Numbered from the stretch's first letter, positions 49,325-59,866 are shown. The stretch is DNA of 64,000 nt from DAOTWC01 sp048499435 (GCA_048499435.1 JASNZW010000003.1:496001-560000); one strand, 5' to 3'. Notes: generated from the sequence alone by a model not told the origin. Numbers and translations are program-made.

Positions 49325-50572
49325 ATGCCCAATCGCCGGAACGCGGTTTATGTCCTGCTTATCCTGAGCCTTCTTACAGGCCTGTTCACGGGCCGGTCAT
49401 TCTTCTTCAACCTCGCTTACCTTTTCGCCGGTCTGCTCGCCGTGTCCTTTGCCTGGGCCTGGGTGTCCGTCCGCTGGTTGAGCGTCAGCCGGCGCACGCG
49501 CGCCCGTCGCGCCCAGGTTGGCCGCCCGCTGAACGAGGTCTTTGTTATCCACAACCGCGCGCTGCTGCCCAAGCTGTGGCTGGAAGTGCGCGATCACTCT
49601 GACCTGCCCGGCCATCGCGCCAGCCATGTCGTGCCGGCGCTGGGCATCCGCAGCCGCTACCGCTGGTATGTGGAGACGCCCTGCCTGGTGCGCGGTGAGT
49701 TCCGCCTGGGGCCGCTTACTCTGCTCTCCGGTGACCCGTTCGGCCTCTACCTGTCCCCGCGCCAGCTTGGCTCCACCTCGCGCGTGATCGTCTACCCGGC
49801 CACCGTGCCCGTTGATCGCTTTGAGCTGCCAATGGGGCAGCTTTCCGGCGGCGACGCGCAGCGGCGGCGCACCCATTTCATCACCACCAACGCCGCCGGT
49901 GTCCGCGATTACGTGCCTGGCGACAGCTTCAACCGCATCCACTGGCGCACGACCGCCCGCCGCGACCAGTTGACCGTCAAGGAATTTGAACTCGACCCGC
50001 TGGTTGATATCTGGCTGTTCGTGGATTTCTCCGCTGCGTCCGTAGTGGAGATGCCGTCAGTCGTGCGCTCGTCCAGCGGCAACATCATCCCTAACGACCA
50101 GGGTATCCCCCACTCGACTGAGGAGTATGCCGTTGTTGTCGCGGCCTCTCTGGCGCAGCATTTTATCGAAATGGAGCGCGCCCTGGGGTTTGCGGCGTAT
50201 GTGCCGCACCGCGAAGTCTATCAGCCGGAGCGCGGCAACCGCCAGTTATCGCGCATCCTTCAAACGCTGGCGGTCGCGCGCGGCCTGTCGCGCCTCAGCC
50301 TGCACCAGATGCTCACGCTGGAAACGCCCTATTTCACGCGCGGCACGACGCTGGTGATCGTAACCGCCTCTACCGATCACACCTGGGTCGCGGAGGCCCA
50401 GACGCTGTCGCGGCGCGGCATCCGGCCCATGTGTGTTCTGGTTGACCCGGCCTCATTCGGCGGCGCCTCATCCGATTCGATCCAGGGTGTGCTGCGCCTG
50501 GCCCGCGTTCCATCGCTGCTCATCCGGCGTGGTGACGATCTCACCGCCGCCCTCGGCCAGCGGCCTGTGTGA
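49325..50572 (+). CDS. DUF58-family membrane protein
   Basis: 415 residues. Two hydrophobic helices at about 10-45. The DUF58 core is marked by DYVPGDSFNRIHWRTTARRD (about 195-215) and the vWA-like region around DIWLFVDFSAASV. It is paired with MoxR. The usual third gene, a transglutaminase-like protein, is absent. The DUF58 pair may act in envelope or stress control. A large hairpin follows the gene. Confidence 0.92.
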   Translation: MPNRRNAVYVLLILSLLTGLFTGRSFFFNLAYLFAGLLAVSFAWAWVSVRWLSVSRRTRARRAQVGRPLNEVFVIHNRALLPKLWLEVRDHSDLPGHRASHVVPALGIRSRYRWYVETPCLVRGEFRLGPLTLLSGDPFGLYLSPRQLGSTSRVIVYPATVPVDRFELPMGQLSGGDAQRRRTHFITTNAAGVRDYVPGDSFNRIHWRTTARRDQLTVKEFELDPLVDIWLFVDFSAASVVEMPSVVRSSSGNIIPNDQGIPHSTEEYAVVVAASLAQHFIEMERALGFAAYVPHREVYQPERGNRQLSRILQTLAVARGLSRLSLHQMLTLETPYFTRGTTLVIVTASTDHTWVAEAQTLSRRGIRPMCVLVDPASFGGASSDSIQGVLRLARVPSLLIRRGDDLTAALGQRPV

Positions 50573-50595
50573 CCTCCCGGCTGCCGAAGCCGGCG

Positions 50596-50672
50596 AAGTC
50601 GGGGAGAATTCTGGCAGGTGTCGGGAAGGTATCTGTTTATAGCTGTCTGGCTGCCGGAATTCTCCCCGGCTT
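50596..50672 (+). terminator. Long imperfect inverted repeat after the DUF58 gene
   Basis: Arms 50596-50617 and 50651-50672 can pair over 22 bp with two G-U pairs, around a 33-base loop. The 3-prime arm runs CTGCCGGAATTCTCCCCGGC then TT. No T tract follows. It may terminate or process the MoxR-DUF58 transcript before the next gene. Confidence 0.5.
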
Positions 50673-50701
50673 TGGCGCCAACGGAGTAAACAATCAGCAG
50701 T

Positions 50702-52309
50702 ATGTACAATTCCCTGGTTTCTAATGACTATGCGAAGGGCAGCGAGCGCTACCTTTACTTTACCGTTTTCGTCGGTGGTCTCGTCACCCTCACGATCGAG
50801 TTCTCCGCCTCGCGTCTGCTCGGCAGCGTTTTCGGCACCAGCAACCTCATCTGGGCCAATGTCATCGGCCTGATCATGCTCTATCTCGCCGCCGGCTATT
50901 TCCTCGGCGGGCGCTGGGCTGACCGTTCGCCGCACTTCACCACGCTTTACCGCATCCTCATCTGGAGCGCCTTTTTCGGCGCGCTCATCCCGCTCATCGC
51001 CCGGCCCGTGCTGCGCGCCGCCGCCCTCGCCTTTGTGGACGCCGAAATCGCGCTTTCGCTCGGCTCATTCATCGCCGTCATCGTCCTGTTCGCTGTGCCT
51101 GTCACGCTGCTCGGCTGCATTTCGCCCTTTGCTATCCGCCTGGCCGTGCGCGACCGCAGCGGGTCAGGCCGCGTCGCTGGCCAGATTTACGCTGTCAGCA
51201 CCCTCGGTAGCCTTGTCGGGACGTTCATCCCCACGTTTCTTCTCATCCCTATGCTGGGAACTTTCCGCACCTTTCTGCTGGTCGCCGGCATCCTCTTTAT
51301 CGTCGGCGGCGTCGGTCTGTGGCGGCATCGTGGGCCGCGCGCGGCCCTCCGCTATCTCTGGATGCCGCTGCTGATCGCGGTTCTGGCCCACTTCACTCTG
51401 CAAGGCTCGCTGCGCCCGGCCGCCGAAGGCACGGCCCTGCTGTATGACAGCGAAAGCGCCTACAACTATATTCAGGTGCAGGAAGACAGCCAGGGCTACC
51501 GCTACCTGTACCTGAATGAGGGGCAGGGCATTCACAGCCAGTGGCACCCGGACATCTACACCTACAACCGCACCTGGAGCTACTTCCTCACCGCGCCCTA
51601 TTTCAACGCGCCGCCAGCTGTGCCCGACGACGTGCAGTCGCTGTTGATTATCGGCCTGGCTGCCGGCACGATCGCGCGTCAGTACACCCATATTTATGGC
51701 GACATCCCTATCGACGGCGTTGAAATCGACCCCGCTGTTATTGATGCCGGCGCGCGCTTCTTCGACATGAACCCGCAGGCCATGCCCAATCTCACCGTCT
51801 ACGCTCAGGACGGGCGCTTTGTCCTTAACCAGCTCGCCGGCCTGTACAGCGTCGTCGCCGTTGACGCCTACCGTCCGCCCTATATCCCCTGGCATCTCAC
51901 AACTGTCGAGTTCTTCCAGGAAGTGCGCGACCATCTGCTGCCTGACGGCGTGGTCGCGATCAACGTTGGCCGCACAGCCACCGATCGCCGCCTGGTTGAC
52001 GCGCTCGCCGCCACCCTCAGCCAGGTGTTCCCTTCTGTTCACGCGCTTGATGTGCCTAACTCGTTTAACACTATCCTGGTCGCCACCAACCAGCCGTCCA
52101 CACCCGCCAACCTCATCAGCAATCTCGCTGCCCTGCCGCCCTCCAGCCCGCCAGCCCTGCGCGATACGCTGACGCTCGCTGCGCAGACTCTCTCCGCTGT
52201 CGGGCCTTCAACCACCGTTTTCACCGACGATCTCGCCCCGGTCGAAACGCTGGTTGATTCGCTCGTGCTCAATTTCCTGCTCTCCGGCGAAGTCGAACAG
52301 CTTCGCTGA
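50702..52309 (+). CDS. Membrane-embedded spermidine-synthase-like protein
   Basis: 535 residues. The N-terminal ~215 residues hold about seven hydrophobic helices, starting LYFTVFVGGLVTLTIEFSASRLLGSVFG, as in the fused MFS/spermidine-synthase group. The C-terminal half has the Rossmann-like aminopropyltransferase fold: SLLIIGLAAGTIARQ (SAM-type glycine loop), DGVEIDPAVIDAGARFF and VVAVDAYRPPYIPWHL. The canonical GGGDG is replaced by GLAAG. Polyamine synthesis is not certain; a different methyl- or aminopropyl-acceptor is possible. Downstream gene 7 bp away. Confidence 0.85.
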   Translation: MYNSLVSNDYAKGSERYLYFTVFVGGLVTLTIEFSASRLLGSVFGTSNLIWANVIGLIMLYLAAGYFLGGRWADRSPHFTTLYRILIWSAFFGALIPLIARPVLRAAALAFVDAEIALSLGSFIAVIVLFAVPVTLLGCISPFAIRLAVRDRSGSGRVAGQIYAVSTLGSLVGTFIPTFLLIPMLGTFRTFLLVAGILFIVGGVGLWRHRGPRAALRYLWMPLLIAVLAHFTLQGSLRPAAEGTALLYDSESAYNYIQVQEDSQGYRYLYLNEGQGIHSQWHPDIYTYNRTWSYFLTAPYFNAPPAVPDDVQSLLIIGLAAGTIARQYTHIYGDIPIDGVEIDPAVIDAGARFFDMNPQAMPNLTVYAQDGRFVLNQLAGLYSVVAVDAYRPPYIPWHLTTVEFFQEVRDHLLPDGVVAINVGRTATDRRLVDALAATLSQVFPSVHALDVPNSFNTILVATNQPSTPANLISNLAALPPSSPPALRDTLTLAAQTLSAVGPSTTVFTDDLAPVETLVDSLVLNFLLSGEVEQLR

Positions 52310-52316
52310 TCGTCCT

Positions 52317-53006
52317 ATGACTACGCGAAATCCATGGCGCTCCGCCCTCATCCTCAGCCTGGCGCGGCTTTTTCTGACCGTCGCCGTCTTCTTCCTGCTC
52401 ATCGCCATCAGCGCCCGGCTGGTCATGACCCCGCCATTTCTGCGTTTCGAGTACACCCGCCCAGGCTTCCCGCCCGATGCCTATGGTTTTACTGCTGACG
52501 ACCGTCTGCGTTACGCGCCCTTCGCCCTCGACTACCTGATCCACAATGCGGACATCGCCTTCCTGGCCGGCCTCACTGGCGCTGACGGCCTGCCGCTGTT
52601 CAATGCCCGCGAGCTTCAGCACATGGCTGATGTGCAGACGCTGACCGCCGCCGTCTTCGCCGCCGCGCTTGCCGCCGCCGCGCTTGGCGCGGTCATTTCG
52701 TTAGCGCTCTGGCGTGCCGGTCATGGCGCGGCGCTGCGCCGCGCTTATCGCGACGCCGGCCTGCTGACGATCGGCCTCATCGGCCTGGTTGTGCTGTTTG
52801 CCATAACAAGCTGGGACGCTTTTTTTACCGGTTTCCACACGGCGCTGTTCAGTGAAGGGTCTTGGTACTTTGCCTATTCCGACACACTTATCCGCCTCTT
52901 CCCTGAACAGTTCTGGTTCGACGCTGCGGTTGCGGTTGGCGCGCTCGCGACGCTGGGCGCTCTTGGCCTACTATTTGTCACCTGGCGGGCGGGACGTTCG
53001 GCCTGA
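52317..53006 (+). CDS. DUF1461 (TIGR01906-type) membrane protein
   Basis: 229 residues from the ATG at 52317, 7 bp after the previous gene. About five hydrophobic helices. Extracellular-looking loop ELQHMADVQTLTAAVF and FAITSWDAFFTGFHTALFSEGSWYF fit the family of integral membrane proteins of unknown function (DUF1461). Co-transcribed with the spermidine-synthase-like gene. Confidence 0.85.
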   Translation: MTTRNPWRSALILSLARLFLTVAVFFLLIAISARLVMTPPFLRFEYTRPGFPPDAYGFTADDRLRYAPFALDYLIHNADIAFLAGLTGADGLPLFNARELQHMADVQTLTAAVFAAALAAAALGAVISLALWRAGHGAALRRAYRDAGLLTIGLIGLVVLFAITSWDAFFTGFHTALFSEGSWYFAYSDTLIRLFPEQFWFDAAVAVGALATLGALGLLFVTWRAGRSA

Positions 53007-53021
53007 TTCGCCGCGCCCGCT

Positions 53022-53050
53022 TTGACACAGCTTCGACCTGGTGTTACCCT
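53022..53050 (+). promoter_or_regulatory. Promoter of yvcK
   Basis: -35 TTGACA (53022-53027), 17-bp spacer and -10 TACCCT (53045-53050), with the ATG at 53086. Confidence 0.6.
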
Positions 53051-53085
53051 ATCCTGTGGAAATAACGAAACAGGTAAGCGGCTAA

Positions 53086-54405
53086 ATGTCCCGACTGCCC
53101 ATCACGTTTGCCAGATGGCTCACACCGGGCATCGGCATCAAACGCTGGTTGTTGGCGTTCGCTCTCGGTATTTTCTTGATCGCGCTGGGGCTGTCCTACG
53201 CGCTGCTCGAACTGTATCTGCGAAGTGAACCGGACCCAATCGCAGTAAGCTATGTTCCCAGAGCAGCCCTCGCGCTGTTGATAGGGTTGGTTTTGACGGT
53301 TCTCGCTCTTGCTAAATTGTCGCGCAACATCCTTGCGCCCTACCGTGTGCACAAGCAGGGCCATGTGTTCGACGTTGTCTACGCGCACAGCCGGCGCGGC
53401 CGCGGCGTCAAGGTTGTTGCCATCGGCGGCGGCACAGGGCTGCCCGCTGTCCTGCGCGGCCTGAAACCGCACACCAGTAACATCACAGCCGTCGTCACAG
53501 TCGCTGATGACGGCGGCAGTTCCGGGCGGCTGCGCCGCGACCTGGGCGTGCTGCCCCCTGGCGATCTGCGCAACAACATCGCCGCGCTGGCCGACGACGA
53601 AAACCTGATGACGCGCCTCTTTCAATACCGCTTTGACACCGGCGACCTCGGCGGTCACGCCTTCGGCAACCTCTTCATCACCGCCCTGTCGGGCGTTACC
53701 GGCAGCATCGAGCAGGCGCTCGTTGAGACCGAGCGCGTCCTCAACATCCAGGGGCGCGTGCTGCCCGCCACGCTTGACGATGTCAACCTGTCAGCCAGCG
53801 TCTGCCTGCCCGACGGGCGCACGTTCCGCGTTGAAGGCGAATCGCGCATCAGCGCCAGCGGCGGCCGCGTGCAGCAGATCGAACTGATACCGCCCGCTGC
53901 CGAAGCCTGCGCCCAGAGCGTCCAGGCCATCCTTGACGCCGACCTCGTCGTTATCGGTCCGGGCAGCCTGTTCACCAGCATCATCCCCAACCTGCTCGTG
54001 CGCGGCATCAATGAGGCCCTGCGCGCCAGCCGCGCCTACAAAATCTACATCTGCAACGTGGCGACCCAGCCCGGCGAGACGGACGGCTTCACCGTTGCCG
54101 ACCACGTCGTCGCCCTGGAAGACCACATCGGCCGCGGCCTGTTCCAAGTCGTCCTGGCCAACGACGCTTACCCTACGCTCAACGCCGGGGCCAACACACA
54201 CTATGTCCAGCCTGCGCCGCCGCACCACGACATCCATCAGCGCTATGACGTTCGCAGCGCTGACCTTACTGACCCGGAGCGCCCCTGGCGGCATGATGCG
54301 CGCAAACTCGCTGACGCAATTCTTAACCTGAGCGGCGAGGAGAAAATTGGAGGCAGCAGCGGCCGAGTGACGGTTGCTGATAACCCCAAACCCGTGATAA
54401 CGTAG
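53086..54405 (+). CDS. yvcK: YvcK/YbhK-family protein with N-terminal membrane anchor
   Basis: 439 residues. The first ~95 residues contain two hydrophobic helices (about 20-42 and 62-82). The rest is the YvcK fold: KVVAIGGGTGLPAVLRGLK, TVADDGGSSGRLRRDLG, PPGDLRNNIAAL and DADLVVIGPGSLFTSIIPNLLV. YvcK is needed for growth on gluconeogenic carbon and for cell shape in Bacillus, and binds UDP-sugars. Most YvcK proteins are soluble and about 320 residues, so the anchor is extra. It lies 41 bp upstream of gap. Confidence 0.92.
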   Translation: MSRLPITFARWLTPGIGIKRWLLAFALGIFLIALGLSYALLELYLRSEPDPIAVSYVPRAALALLIGLVLTVLALAKLSRNILAPYRVHKQGHVFDVVYAHSRRGRGVKVVAIGGGTGLPAVLRGLKPHTSNITAVVTVADDGGSSGRLRRDLGVLPPGDLRNNIAALADDENLMTRLFQYRFDTGDLGGHAFGNLFITALSGVTGSIEQALVETERVLNIQGRVLPATLDDVNLSASVCLPDGRTFRVEGESRISASGGRVQQIELIPPAAEACAQSVQAILDADLVVIGPGSLFTSIIPNLLVRGINEALRASRAYKIYICNVATQPGETDGFTVADHVVALEDHIGRGLFQVVLANDAYPTLNAGANTHYVQPAPPHHDIHQRYDVRSADLTDPERPWRHDARKLADAILNLSGEEKIGGSSGRVTVADNPKPVIT

Positions 54406-54446
54406 CGTTTTCGCAGCGTCCTATCTATCAAGAAGGAGTTTCCTCT

Positions 54447-55457
<1,011 letters not shown>

Positions 55458-55479
55458 AACCAAAGCGTCCTGTAAATCG

Positions 55480-55517
55480 CGGAGGCGGGGTGTGCGTTGC
55501 GCCTCGCCTCCGTTTGT
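55480..55517 (+). terminator. GC-rich hairpin between gap and pgk
   Basis: CGGAGGCGGGG pairs with GCCTCGCCTCCG (about 11 bp) around an 11-base loop and is followed by TTTGTG. It may lower read-through so that gap is made in excess of pgk. Confidence 0.55.
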
Positions 55518-55542
55518 GTAACACCTGTGCAAAGGACCGATC

Positions 55543-56730
55543 ATGAACAAAATGACTATCCGTGACGCCAGCCTGGCTGGCAAGCGTGTGCTTGTCCGCG
55601 TGGACTTCAATGTTCCGCTGGACGGCACAACCGTTACTGACGACACGCGCGTGCGCGCCGCCGTCCCCACCCTCAAATACATCCTCGACCAGCAGCCCCG
55701 GTCTGTTCTGCTCATGTCGCACCTGGGGCGGCCCAAAGGTGGCCCTGACCCCAAGTATTCACTCGCCCCGGTCGCGCCGGTGCTGTCCGCCCTTCTCGGC
55801 GTAGAGGTGGCCTTCGCCGCTGACTGCGTTGGCCCGGTGGCCGCTGAAGCCGCCGCCAAGCTGCCAGCGGGCGGTGTGCTGCTGCTCGAAAACACGCGCT
55901 TCCACAAGGGCGAAGAAAAAAACGACACTGAGCTGGCGCAGCAGATGGCCGCGCTGGGCGACATCTTCGTGATGGACGCCTTCGGCTCCGCGCATCGCGC
56001 CCACTCATCCACCGTTGGCGTTACCGAGTTCCTGCCGGCGGTGGCCGGGTTCCTCATGGAAAAAGAGATCGACTATCTCGCCACTGCGCTCGAAACCCCT
56101 GCCCGCCCGTTCATCGCCATCCTCGGCGGGGCTAAGGTGTCTGACAAAATCGCGGTGATCGAGGCGCTGCTTGATAAAGTTGACGCGCTGCTCATTGGCG
56201 GCGGCATGGCCAACACCTTCTTTGCCGCCCAGGGCTGCGCGCTGGGCAGCTCGCTGGTAGAGGCTGACGCGGTCGAGACCGCCAGGCATCTGCTGGCGCA
56301 GGGCGGCGGCAAGCTGGTGCTGCCCACCGACGGCGTTATCGGCGATTCTGTCGCCGCCGGCGCCCAGACCAGAACCATCGCCATCACCAGCGGCGTCCCC
56401 GACGGTTGGGGCATCTATGACATCGGCCCCGCGACCGTCGCAGCCTTCGCCAGCAAGCTTGCTGGCGCTAAGACTGTCGTCTGGAATGGGCCGATGGGCG
56501 TCTTTGAGGTTCCGCCCTTTGACGCCGGCACGACCGCGGTCGCGCGCCTGCTGGGCGAGGAAACGAAAAAAGGCGCTGTCACCATCATTGGCGGCGGCGA
56601 CTCAGCCGCCGCTGTCGAGAACGCCGGCCTGGCCGCCGCCGTAACGCACATCTCCACCGGCGGCGGGGCCAGCCTGGAAATGCTCGAAGGCAAGACGCTG
56701 CCCGGCGTAGCTGCGCTCAAGGATCGCTGA
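55543..56730 (+). CDS. pgk: Phosphoglycerate kinase
   Basis: 395 residues. VLVRVDFNVPLDG near the start, LLMSHLGRPKG, then LLLENTRFHKGEEKND and VMDAFGSAHRAHSST. Near the C-terminus GGGDSAAAVE and HISTGGGASLEMLEGKTLPG are the nucleotide-binding and closing motifs. Normal length. Transfers phosphate from 1,3-bisphosphoglycerate to ADP. Between gap and tpiA. Confidence 0.97.
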   Translation: MNKMTIRDASLAGKRVLVRVDFNVPLDGTTVTDDTRVRAAVPTLKYILDQQPRSVLLMSHLGRPKGGPDPKYSLAPVAPVLSALLGVEVAFAADCVGPVAAEAAAKLPAGGVLLLENTRFHKGEEKNDTELAQQMAALGDIFVMDAFGSAHRAHSSTVGVTEFLPAVAGFLMEKEIDYLATALETPARPFIAILGGAKVSDKIAVIEALLDKVDALLIGGGMANTFFAAQGCALGSSLVEADAVETARHLLAQGGGKLVLPTDGVIGDSVAAGAQTRTIAITSGVPDGWGIYDIGPATVAAFASKLAGAKTVVWNGPMGVFEVPPFDAGTTAVARLLGEETKKGAVTIIGGGDSAAAVENAGLAAAVTHISTGGGASLEMLEGKTLPGVAALKDR

Positions 56731-56739
56731 TCGCCGTTC

Positions 56740-56814
56740 GCGGGCGCGCCAACGCCCGCCTATACTTCTGTTATCCTGTATGGGCAGCGTCGGTCGCCAA
56801 ACCGCCGCTGCCCA
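56740..56814 (+). promoter_or_regulatory. Two hairpins in the pgk-tpiA gap
   Basis: GCGGGCG/CGCCCGC (56740-56759, 7 bp, 6-base loop) lies directly after pgk. TGGGCAGCG/CGCTGCCCA (56781-56814) follows in the tpiA leader. Between them is a TATACT that could be a -10 box. This may set separate expression of tpiA. Confidence 0.45.
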
Positions 56815-56832
56815 TCCACATCGAAATGGAAA

Positions 56833-57609
56833 ATGGCTATGCGAAAACCAATCATCGCCGGCAACTGGAAAATGTACAAGTCCCCCGCCGAGTCCGTCGC
56901 TTTCGTGAGGGAACTCGCCCCGCGCCTGGCCGCTTACACCGGCGTTGAGCGCGTGGTCTGCCCCACCTTTCTTGCACTGGCTGCCGTGGCTGATGCGCTT
57001 AGCGCCACCGAGATCAAAGTCGGCGCGCAGAATGTCCACTGGGAAGCGCAGGGCGCGTTCACCTCGCAGATCGCCCCGCCCATGCTTCAGGGGCTGGCTG
57101 AATACGTCATCATCGGCCACTCTGAGTGCCGCGCCTATCTGGGCGACACAGACGAAACCGTGAATCGGAAAGTGAAAGCGGCGCTGGCTTATGGCCTTAA
57201 GCCCATCGTCGCGGTTGGCGAGAGCCTGGAACAGAACGAAGCCGGTGAGACCGCCAGCTTTGTCGGCGGCCAGGTGCGCGCCGCCCTCGACGGCATCCCC
57301 GCCGCCAGCATGAGCAACATCGTCATGGCCTATGAGCCGATCTGGGCGATCGGCACAGGCCGGAACGCCAGCGGTGAGATCGCGCAGAACATCGTCGGCG
57401 GCACTATCCGCGCGACTTTGCGCCAGCTTTACGGCTCTGCCGTAGCCGACGCCGTCCGCATCCAGTACGGCGGCAGTGTCAAACCGGGCAATATGGCCGA
57501 GTACATGTCCCAGCCCGACATTGACGGCGCGCTCGTGGGCGGCGCCGCGCTCGTGGTTGAGGATTTCGCCCGGCTGATTGAAGTGGCGCAGGCCGAGAAA
57601 GGCTTCTGA
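56833..57609 (+). CDS. tpiA: Triosephosphate isomerase
   Basis: 258 residues. The N-terminus RKPIIAGNWKMYKS has the catalytic Lys; VIIGHSECR has the catalytic His; MAYEPIWAIGTGRNAS has the catalytic Glu; and RIQYGGSVKPGN is the phosphate loop. Normal length. An ATG two codons in is an equal start. The next reading frame begins within 60 bp. Confidence 0.97.
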   Translation: MAMRKPIIAGNWKMYKSPAESVAFVRELAPRLAAYTGVERVVCPTFLALAAVADALSATEIKVGAQNVHWEAQGAFTSQIAPPMLQGLAEYVIIGHSECRAYLGDTDETVNRKVKAALAYGLKPIVAVGESLEQNEAGETASFVGGQVRAALDGIPAASMSNIVMAYEPIWAIGTGRNASGEIAQNIVGGTIRATLRQLYGSAVADAVRIQYGGSVKPGNMAEYMSQPDIDGALVGGAALVVEDFARLIEVAQAEKGF

Positions 57610-57665
57610 TTCTGTCTGGTCTGGAGGCTTTAGTCCCCTGGGTTACAGCCGCCCTGCTGTTCGTT

Positions 57666-58829
57666 GTGCTGCGCCAGCTTGAGCGCTGGCTGCACCAGCA
57701 CATCTTCAAAGTTGGCTGGCTGCTGACGAAAAACTTCCAGACCACGACCATCCTTTACTACACCTTTTTTCTGCCCGGCGTGATCCTCAACCAGTTCACC
57801 GTCTGGCTGATGGCCGGCATCGTCAACGTGCGCGCCGACCGCGCTATCCAGTGGCCAGAGCCGCAGGAAATCGCCGAACTTCGTCTGGACTTCATCCGTC
57901 TGGCAAAAGGCGTCGGCCGTTTCAAGCTGGCTGTGATCGCCCTGTCGCCGCTGGTGGTCGGCCTCGGCTTCATCTGGCTGGTCGCCAGCCAGGTGCTCGC
58001 CGTCAGCGACATCATGAACAGCGCCAGTAGCCGCCCGGACGCCATCCCCGCCGCCTTAAGCGACCTCGTGGCCGTGCCCGATTTCTGGCTGTGGGTCTAT
58101 CTGGCCTTCGCCGTCGGCAACACCATGATGCCTGACCTGAAAGCGCTGCGCGGCCTGCGCGTTGTCCTGTGGGTTGTGCTTATCGCGGCAGCGGCGCTCG
58201 TCATCGTGGGCATCGGCAGCGAAGTGCTTGGCCGGCTTCTTATCGGGCCGGCTGCCAGCGCGCTCAACCTGCTGGCGGGCGCGTTCGCCGTCATCATCGC
58301 TATTGACCTGCTCGCCGTAGCTTTCCTCGGAATCGCCGAAGCTGTGATCGAGCGCATCACCGGTGACAGCGCCACATTTGAGAAAGGTAAGCTGGTCGCC
58401 GTCACGCGCAAAGAGCTGCTTGAGCAGAAAAAAAAGCAGGCCGCGCGCGCGGCAGCGGCCAGCAGTCGCGCCGGGTCCGAGTCCGGCCCGCCGTCTGTTT
58501 ACCGTCTGCCGCTGCCCATCCCCGGCCCGCCAGGTCGCGAGTCAGCGTCACAGCCTGCCGCCGTCCTGCCAGTCGCTGACAGCGCCAAAGATCAGCCTGA
58601 CGCGGCGGCGCGCCCGCTGCCCGACGACCGCGCCGGCCCCGCTGTTATCGAAGGCAAGGCGGTGCCGCGCGCCATGCCTGCTGCCGCGCCCCCGCCGCGA
58701 CCGCTGCCGGCTCAGCCCGCGCCAGCCCGGCCTGAGCCGGCGGGCCAGAATGCCGCCGAAAACGACGTTGATGATGATGATGACGATCCCGACGCCATCA
58801 CCTATGTGGATATTGATGAGTTGGTCTGA
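57666..58829 (+). CDS. Membrane protein with acidic C-terminal tail, unknown
   Basis: 387 residues if begun at the GTG at 57666. The frame is open without stop back to 57609 and its upstream codons (VPWVTAALLFVV) would complete a first helix, so the true start may lie upstream at a rare codon. About five hydrophobic helices occupy residues 30-235. The remaining ~150 residues are Pro/Ala-rich and disordered, ending DVDDDDDDP-like then DIDELV. No family recognised. It is close behind tpiA and overlaps the 3-prime end of the opposing wecA-like gene by 28 bp. Confidence 0.65.
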   Translation: MLRQLERWLHQHIFKVGWLLTKNFQTTTILYYTFFLPGVILNQFTVWLMAGIVNVRADRAIQWPEPQEIAELRLDFIRLAKGVGRFKLAVIALSPLVVGLGFIWLVASQVLAVSDIMNSASSRPDAIPAALSDLVAVPDFWLWVYLAFAVGNTMMPDLKALRGLRVVLWVVLIAAAALVIVGIGSEVLGRLLIGPAASALNLLAGAFAVIIAIDLLAVAFLGIAEAVIERITGDSATFEKGKLVAVTRKELLEQKKKQAARAAAASSRAGSESGPPSVYRLPLPIPGPPGRESASQPAAVLPVADSAKDQPDAAARPLPDDRAGPAVIEGKAVPRAMPAAAPPPRPLPAQPAPARPEPAGQNAAENDVDDDDDDPDAITYVDIDELV

Positions 58830-59866
58830 TTCAGCCGCGCCACAATGCCAAACCCAATGGCCACCAGCAGCAGCATGACGCCCAGCGCCACAAACTTGAA
58901 TAGCTGGCTGGTCGTGATCAGCGTCAGCACGCCGAAGAATGCGCAGAACATGTAGTACGCCAGCACGATCTGCCGCTGGCTGACGCCCATATCCAGCAGC
59001 CGATAGTGAATATGCCCCCGGTCGCCGGAGAACGGGTTGCGCCCCTGCCGCAGCCGGTTGACAAACTGCCAGGCAACATCCATCAGCGGCAGCCCCATCA
59101 CCAGCAGAATAGTCGCCATCTTCGCCCCGCCGATAATGCTCAGCGCGCCCAGCAGATAGCCCAGAAAGTATGCGCCGCCGCCCATCACGATGCGCGCCGG
59201 GAAAAAGTTGTGCAGCACAAACCCCAGCGCCGCGCCCATCAGCGCCAGCGGCAGCAGGCTTACGCTGGTCTGCGCCGGGTCCAGCACGAACGCGCTGTTA
59301 ACGAATAACATCGCCCCGGCGATAAACGCCACCCCGCCCGCCAGGCCGTCCAGCCCGTCCAGGAAGTTGGTCGTGTTCATCATCGCCACCAGCCAGAAGA
59401 AGCTGAGCGCCACCGTAACCAGGTGCGGCCAGGGGTCTGTTTGCTGGCCGGTCAGCGGGTTGTTGAGATACTCAATGAAAATCTGAAACACAATGGCCAC
59501 CGCCGCCGCCGCAAACTGCGCCAGAAACAGCCAGAAAGCCGACAGCTCGCGCTTATCATCCACCACGCCCACAATAAAAATCAGCGTTCCGCCCAGCATC
59601 AGGCCCAGCAGGCGGATCAGCTCGCGCGGGTCAAACCGCGGCACTGGCAAAAACTGCGCCGCCACCGCCGCCGCCATAAACCCGCCGAACAGCGCCAGCC
59701 CGCCCAGCTTCGACACGCGCCGCTTGTCCGCATCCGTTGTGTGCCGTCCGCCAAAACGAGTCATGATCCCGAATCGGCGGCCCAGCCAATCCGCCGCCGG
59801 CACGAGCGCCAGCGTCGTGCCCAACGCCAGCGAAAAGACAATAACAAATGGTATGAAGTCGGCCAC
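58802..59866 (-). CDS. Undecaprenyl-phosphate sugar-1-phosphate transferase (WecA/TagO/MraY family)
   Basis: 354 residues with about ten hydrophobic helices. RRVSKLGGLALFGGF at the start and TTNFLDGLDGLAGGV hold the catalytic Asp residues; the HIHYRLLDMG loop near the C-terminus is the sugar-nucleotide-specificity motif. The HIH pattern favours WecA/TagO-type over MraY. It would begin synthesis of a lipid-linked glycan, relevant to the polysaccharide cluster 30 kb away. 10 bp after upp, so same transcript. Confidence 0.9.
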   Translation of the reverse strand: MADFIPFVIVFSLALGTTLALVPAADWLGRRFGIMTRFGGRHTTDADKRRVSKLGGLALFGGFMAAAVAAQFLPVPRFDPRELIRLLGLMLGGTLIFIVGVVDDKRELSAFWLFLAQFAAAAVAIVFQIFIEYLNNPLTGQQTDPWPHLVTVALSFFWLVAMMNTTNFLDGLDGLAGGVAFIAGAMLFVNSAFVLDPAQTSVSLLPLALMGAALGFVLHNFFPARIVMGGGAYFLGYLLGALSIIGGAKMATILLVMGLPLMDVAWQFVNRLRQGRNPFSGDRGHIHYRLLDMGVSQRQIVLAYYMFCAFFGVLTLITTSQLFKFVALGVMLLLVAIGFGIVARLNQTNSSIST

